In this document: positions 60,783 through 64,000 of the stretch, piece by piece
Layout of the letters: every line of letters starts with the position of its first letter
How positions within the stretch are numbered: the stretch's first letter is position 1
Source: Bacteroidota bacterium
GTDB lineage: Bacteria; Bacteroidota; Bacteroidia; Bacteroidales; Lentimicrobiaceae
NCBI GenBank assembly: GCA_009773515.1
Contig: WSXX01000024.1
Location: forward strand, 1-64,000
Reading direction: 5' to 3'
DNA: 64,000 nucleotides
Position numbers and translations under genes: made by a program
Notes under the pieces: generated by a model
What the model was told of the DNA's origin: nothing
Databases searched by the model: none
The model's input: only the letters and a program-made list of their open reading frames with translations

Positions 60783-63362
60783 TTATTGTTTCACAATTTT
60801 CACGTAAAAACACGATTCATTGGTGTAAACTTTTAGAATGTAATACCCTGGTAGTATATTATTTAGTTGTATTGTTGCTCTACCAGCATGGTTATAATCA
60901 ATAGAGCCAAGGCCGATTACTCTGCCTGCTGCATTAATCAACTCGCATTTTTGAATGAACTTTTCGTTTTTTAAAATGATATTAATGTAGTCATCAGCTG
61001 GCATTGGATAGACCTGAATTTCTGAAGATTTCTGAATATTACTTGCGGTACAGACATCAACAAAAACATTTAATGAGTCATTTGAGAGACATCCGTTTGA
61101 GTCAATAAATGTATAAATTAACCAAAATGTACCAATGCCGGCTTCAAAAGGATTGAAGTAATTATCGGTTACACAAGGGCCTGAGTAAAAACCGCCTTCA
61201 GGTAAACCACCAGTTAGAAGTACCGGCTCCCAGTTAATGCATAAAGTATCTGGCTCAAAAGCCGGCCAGATTACATCAGGAACCGGATTGACAATAGCTG
61301 TAATGGTGTTTGATTCAACCGGATTTTGTGTTGTGCAGGATTCACCGGAAGTTAAAAGAAGTGAGATCAGGTCATTGTTTGCAGGAATATAAGTCAGTGT
61401 TATGTTGTTTTCTTCGCTTTCCACCCCATTTACAAACCACTGGTAAACAGGGTCGTCGCCACCATAATTTGCAGCTGCTATATAAATTACCTCCGTTCCT
61501 TCGCATACCTCACCTGATTCGGTGAAAATGGTTACTGAAGGTGTAACATACACATTTTCAATAATTACAGCATTGCCACTCATTTGGGTTGTGCCATTGT
61601 TGTTGGTGCCATCAACCGTGTAGGTTCCGAAGAGTTGATTTCCAAAACTGATGGCCTGGCCGGTACCGGCAATCGTCGGGGATTGTGCAACACCATCCTT
61701 AAACAGAGTATAGACTACACTGGCTTCTGATCCTGAAAGGCCTACCTCAACCCCTTCCTCTCCCTCGCAATATGCGCCGCTGCCGGTAACGGTATAACCC
61801 AGAGGCCAGGATGAGTTGTCTGACTGTTTTCCAGTGTAAGTTCCGAAAGAAGAGATGTTGCTGGCAGAAAGCTGATGTGTTGATGAATTGGTTTGATTGT
61901 ATTGATTGGATGTCGGTGAAACCCGGTAGCAATACAAATTATTCTCTATTCCTGTTACATCGGCAGAAACATAATCAAATTGTGTGTCACAGGCAAAGTC
62001 AGTAATCCCGGATGAATTGATATTCCAGTAGCGGTTAAGGTAGCTACCGATAGCACCTGGATAAGGTTCATTTACAAGGTTTACACCAACATAGCCAGCG
62101 GTAAAGGTTCCCGATGTAAAATTCACGGTTACAGGCGTATATTCAACAGTACCATAATTGTCGCCCACAGGGTATACAAAACTACCGGTAGTTGTAAATG
62201 TCTTTCTTACTTCACCTGTTCCGGTTGCAATGATCATACTGACAGACGAAGGAATACCCAGTATGATTGTTGTATCTGACAAGTTAAGATTTTTGTCTGC
62301 AATAGTTAACAATCCATTTATAAGAGATAGGTCCCCATTTACGGTAATGTCAGCATCTATTGAAACGCCTTCATTACTTGAATTATTAATTACCAGATTG
62401 GAATAAGCCATATCGGCAGGCAACTTTATAATCTGGGCAGAGGTTCCATTATACTCGATGGTATTAGGTTCAGAAGAGCCCATTACCGGGCTATTCACTG
62501 CAAACAGAAATCCATCGCCATCAGGGAAAACGCTGCCACCAAATTTCACAACTGCGTTTACTTCCTGGAAAAAATAAGTATCATTACCACCGGTCAGATT
62601 GCCCCCGATTACCATATTTCCGTAATTCTGGCAACAGCTGCTGAAAGGGCCCAGGCTGAGATTGCCTGAAATATTGAAAGTTCCACCTGCGAAGTTGGTT
62701 ATTATTCCACCAGAACCAGCGGACGAACTTCCTGGCAAACTGACATTTCCATTTACAATTATATTGGCTCCATTTTCTATCCCAACACCACCATAAACCG
62801 GATTTGTGATTATATCACCATTAATCGTCAGGCTTGCCCCAAGCTGTGTTTCTATTAAAATCTTTCCATTCATCCCATTGTTGCCCGGACTGGCATGCTG
62901 GATATTCCCGTTGATGGTGAGCTGGCAGTCATTAAGTAAAAGGAGACCATAACTTCTGATGATGATGGTACAGTTGGTTATCCCATTGCCTCTTAATTCA
63001 GTTTTAAAGAAATCAAAGGCAATCAGATGGCCAGTACCATTATGTATTCCATTGTTGTTATAGATTGGATTACCTACAGAAGAATTACCTATGGTAAGCG
63101 GATATGTTGCATTATCAAGGGTAGCGCCATTCTGAATGGTAATGTTGTAAACAATAGGGGCTACATCCAGTGTTACGGTATGGCCTGAGGCAATGATTAT
63201 GTCATCATAAGGAGCGGGAGCTGCCCCGCCTACCCAGGTAGATCCTAAACTAAAATCGCCTGATTGTGCTGATGTATATACAGCAGCAAACAAAGGGTGT
63301 ACCGATAATCCGAAAAGGAAAATGGCCTGAATAAGTGTTGTCTTGAGTATTGACCTCTTCAT
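60783..63362 (-). CDS. Large secreted protein with T9SS type A sorting domain
   Basis: An 859-residue exported protein. The signal peptide ends near LFAAVYT. A G8-like start (SGDFSLGSTWVGG, IIIASGHTVTLDV) leads into a long parallel-beta-type region of repeated N-G-x-hydrophobic turns (LTINGNI, SLTINGDI, NISGNLSL). Then come an Ig-like module (YCEGEEGVEVGLSG), a second with VCEGTEVIYIAAANYGGDDP, a FEPDTLCINWEPVLLTGGLP module, and the Por-secretion tail (IQVYPMPADDYINIIL, LPGYYILKVYTNESCFYVKI). I chose ATG 63362 (MKRSILKTTL); the frame beyond it overlaps the preceding gene's end. The upstream gene stops 13 bp before this start, so the two are likely co-transcribed. Adhesion or carbohydrate binding is possible but unproven. 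Confidence 0.88.
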   Translation of the reverse strand: MKRSILKTTLIQAIFLFGLSVHPLFAAVYTSAQSGDFSLGSTWVGGAAPAPYDDIIIASGHTVTLDVAPIVYNITIQNGATLDNATYPLTIGNSSVGNPIYNNNGIHNGTGHLIAFDFFKTELRGNGITNCTIIIRSYGLLLLNDCQLTINGNIQHASPGNNGMNGKILIETQLGASLTINGDIITNPVYGGVGIENGANIIVNGNVSLPGSSSAGSGGIITNFAGGTFNISGNLSLGPFSSCCQNYGNMVIGGNLTGGNDTYFFQEVNAVVKFGGSVFPDGDGFLFAVNSPVMGSSEPNTIEYNGTSAQIIKLPADMAYSNLVINNSSNEGVSIDADITVNGDLSLINGLLTIADKNLNLSDTTIILGIPSSVSMIIATGTGEVRKTFTTTGSFVYPVGDNYGTVEYTPVTVNFTSGTFTAGYVGVNLVNEPYPGAIGSYLNRYWNINSSGITDFACDTQFDYVSADVTGIENNLYCYRVSPTSNQYNQTNSSTHQLSASNISSFGTYTGKQSDNSSWPLGYTVTGSGAYCEGEEGVEVGLSGSEASVVYTLFKDGVAQSPTIAGTGQAISFGNQLFGTYTVDGTNNNGTTQMSGNAVIIENVYVTPSVTIFTESGEVCEGTEVIYIAAANYGGDDPVYQWFVNGVESEENNITLTYIPANNDLISLLLTSGESCTTQNPVESNTITAIVNPVPDVIWPAFEPDTLCINWEPVLLTGGLPEGGFYSGPCVTDNYFNPFEAGIGTFWLIYTFIDSNGCLSNDSLNVFVDVCTASNIQKSSEIQVYPMPADDYINIILKNEKFIQKCELINAAGRVIGLGSIDYNHAGRATIQLNNILPGYYILKVYTNESCFYVKIVKQ

Positions 63363-63375
63363 ATTGCCCGTTTGC

Positions 63376-64000
63376 TTAATGTAAAATAATCGATTTTGTG
63401 AATGTTTTATTACTACTTGAAACCCTAAGTGTGTAGATTCCTGTAGGAAAATTGCTAACGGGTATGGAATATTGCCCAATTACATTCAGGTTCTCTTTAG
63501 AAAACACTATGCTTCCAACCTGGTTGAGCAATTCGATCTTTAGGATAAACTTTCCGTCATTTAGTAAAACATTCAGTTTCTCAGAAGCAGGGTTCGGGTA
63601 AACCATAATCTCTGTATTAATCTCCTGAATTCCCAGGCAGCTATTTACAATAAACAACTTAGTTGATACACCGGAACAGTTATTCGTATCAGTATAGGTA
63701 TAGGTTATCAAATGACTACCTGTACCTGATGCCAGAGGATCGAAGATACTATTTGAAACCCCATCCCCTGAATAAAATCCCCCTTCCGGAGAAGCACCGC
63801 TTAAAAGTACCGGTGCCCAGTTAATACAAAGCGAATCCGGTTCAAATGTGAGCCATTCAACTTCAGGTATTGAATTTACAACAGTTGTTATGCTGTTTGA
63901 TTCCACCTGATTCTGGACTGTGCATGTTTCACTGGATGTAAAAAGAAGTAATATCTCATCTCCGTTTGAGGGGATATAGACGAATTCAGGAGTATTGTCT
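63376..64000 (-). CDS. T9SS cargo protein, 3' part (cut by window end)
   Basis: The frame stays open to base 64000, so only the last 208 codons or so are seen; the GTG at 63906 is internal. The visible part repeats the end of the gene downstream: YIPSNGDEILLLFTSSETCT, FEPDSLCINWAPVLLSGASP, GFYSGDGVSNSIFDPLASGT, then a sorting tail (IMVYPNPASEKLNVLL, FPTGIYTLRVSSSNKTFTKS). It is thus a tandem paralogue of the 60783-63362 product. The similarity is strongest in the FEPD...GGFYSG module and weaker in the tail. Both should be exported by the type IX system regulated by PorX. Confidence 0.85.
   Translation of the reverse strand, partial: DNTPEFVYIPSNGDEILLLFTSSETCTVQNQVESNSITTVVNSIPEVEWLTFEPDSLCINWAPVLLSGASPEGGFYSGDGVSNSIFDPLASGTGSHLITYTYTDTNNCSGVSTKLFIVNSCLGIQEINTEIMVYPNPASEKLNVLLNDGKFILKIELLNQVGSIVFSKENLNVIGQYSIPVSNFPTGIYTLRVSSSNKTFTKSIILH

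Overview
The window looks like a chromosomal segment from a Bacteroidota bacterium, probably of the Bacteroidales/Marinilabiliales type (the rank below phylum is inference). Four things point there. Genes are preceded by the phylum-specific -7 promoter box TAnnTTTG rather than Shine-Dalgarno/-10 signals. LpxC and FabZ are fused in one protein. PorX is present, together with three proteins carrying a type IX secretion (T9SS) C-terminal sorting domain. TamB, SusC-type barrel and surface-lipoprotein families have the form usual in this phylum. Nearly all of the window is conventional core genome. I saw no rRNA, tRNA, CRISPR array, transposase, integrase or prophage genes.

Layout. 1-8 kb: two uncharacterised genes, a divergent membrane pyrophosphatase (hppA), a bifunctional-nuclease/UVR protein, a concentrative nucleoside transporter and a small secreted protein with three internal repeats. 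8-16 kb: a T9SS cargo protein and tamB, divergent from tsaD. 16-22 kb: a six-PAS hybrid histidine kinase, a methyltransferase and ftsE. 22-34 kb: surface-polysaccharide genes (three glycosyltransferases, a flippase, a tandem pair of Wzz-like chain-length proteins, an O-antigen ligase/polymerase and a small GRAM/PH-like protein) interleaved with murB and a PutP-type Na+ symporter. 34-41.4 kb: a minus-strand lipid A block in transcription order HD hydrolase, lpxD, lpxC-fabZ, lpxA, ABC ATPase, efp and a second lpxD-like gene. 41.5-45 kb: porX, tsaE and alanine dehydrogenase. 45-56 kb: purB, a LUD-domain protein, a lipoprotein, a CNNM/CorC protein, DedA, a PiT phosphate transporter with a PhoU-like tail, a CaCA exchanger and a CPA2 antiporter with a USP-like tail. 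56-64 kb: a TonB-dependent-receptor-like barrel, a DUF2200 protein, a secreted protein of unknown role, and two tandem T9SS cargo paralogues, the last cut by the window end.

How the genes fit together. Most of the window concerns the cell envelope: lipid A synthesis (lpx genes), long-chain surface glycan (GTs, flippase, Wzz pair, ligase/polymerase), peptidoglycan (murB), division (ftsE), outer-membrane assembly (tamB), and T9SS regulation (porX) with T9SS cargo. Ion and phosphate transport is the second theme (hppA, PutP-like, PiT, CaCA, CPA2). Many gene starts were moved downstream of the longest possible ORF. The reasons are that the longest form begins at TTG or GTG, that a TAnnTTTG box lies inside or just before it, or that family N-termini fit the shorter form.

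The least explained DNA is intergenic. It includes a mosaic of dispersed repeats at 1.9-2.5 kb with a related copy at 25.3 kb, a cluster of AGTCA-AGCNN-TGACT hairpins at 15.6 kb, and a hairpin-rich element at 50.5 kb whose other copy lies at the very start of the window. I found no convincing new multi-gene system. The best candidates for follow-up are the three-repeat secreted protein, the twin-Wzz glycan locus, the divergent pyrophosphatase and the intergenic repeat families.
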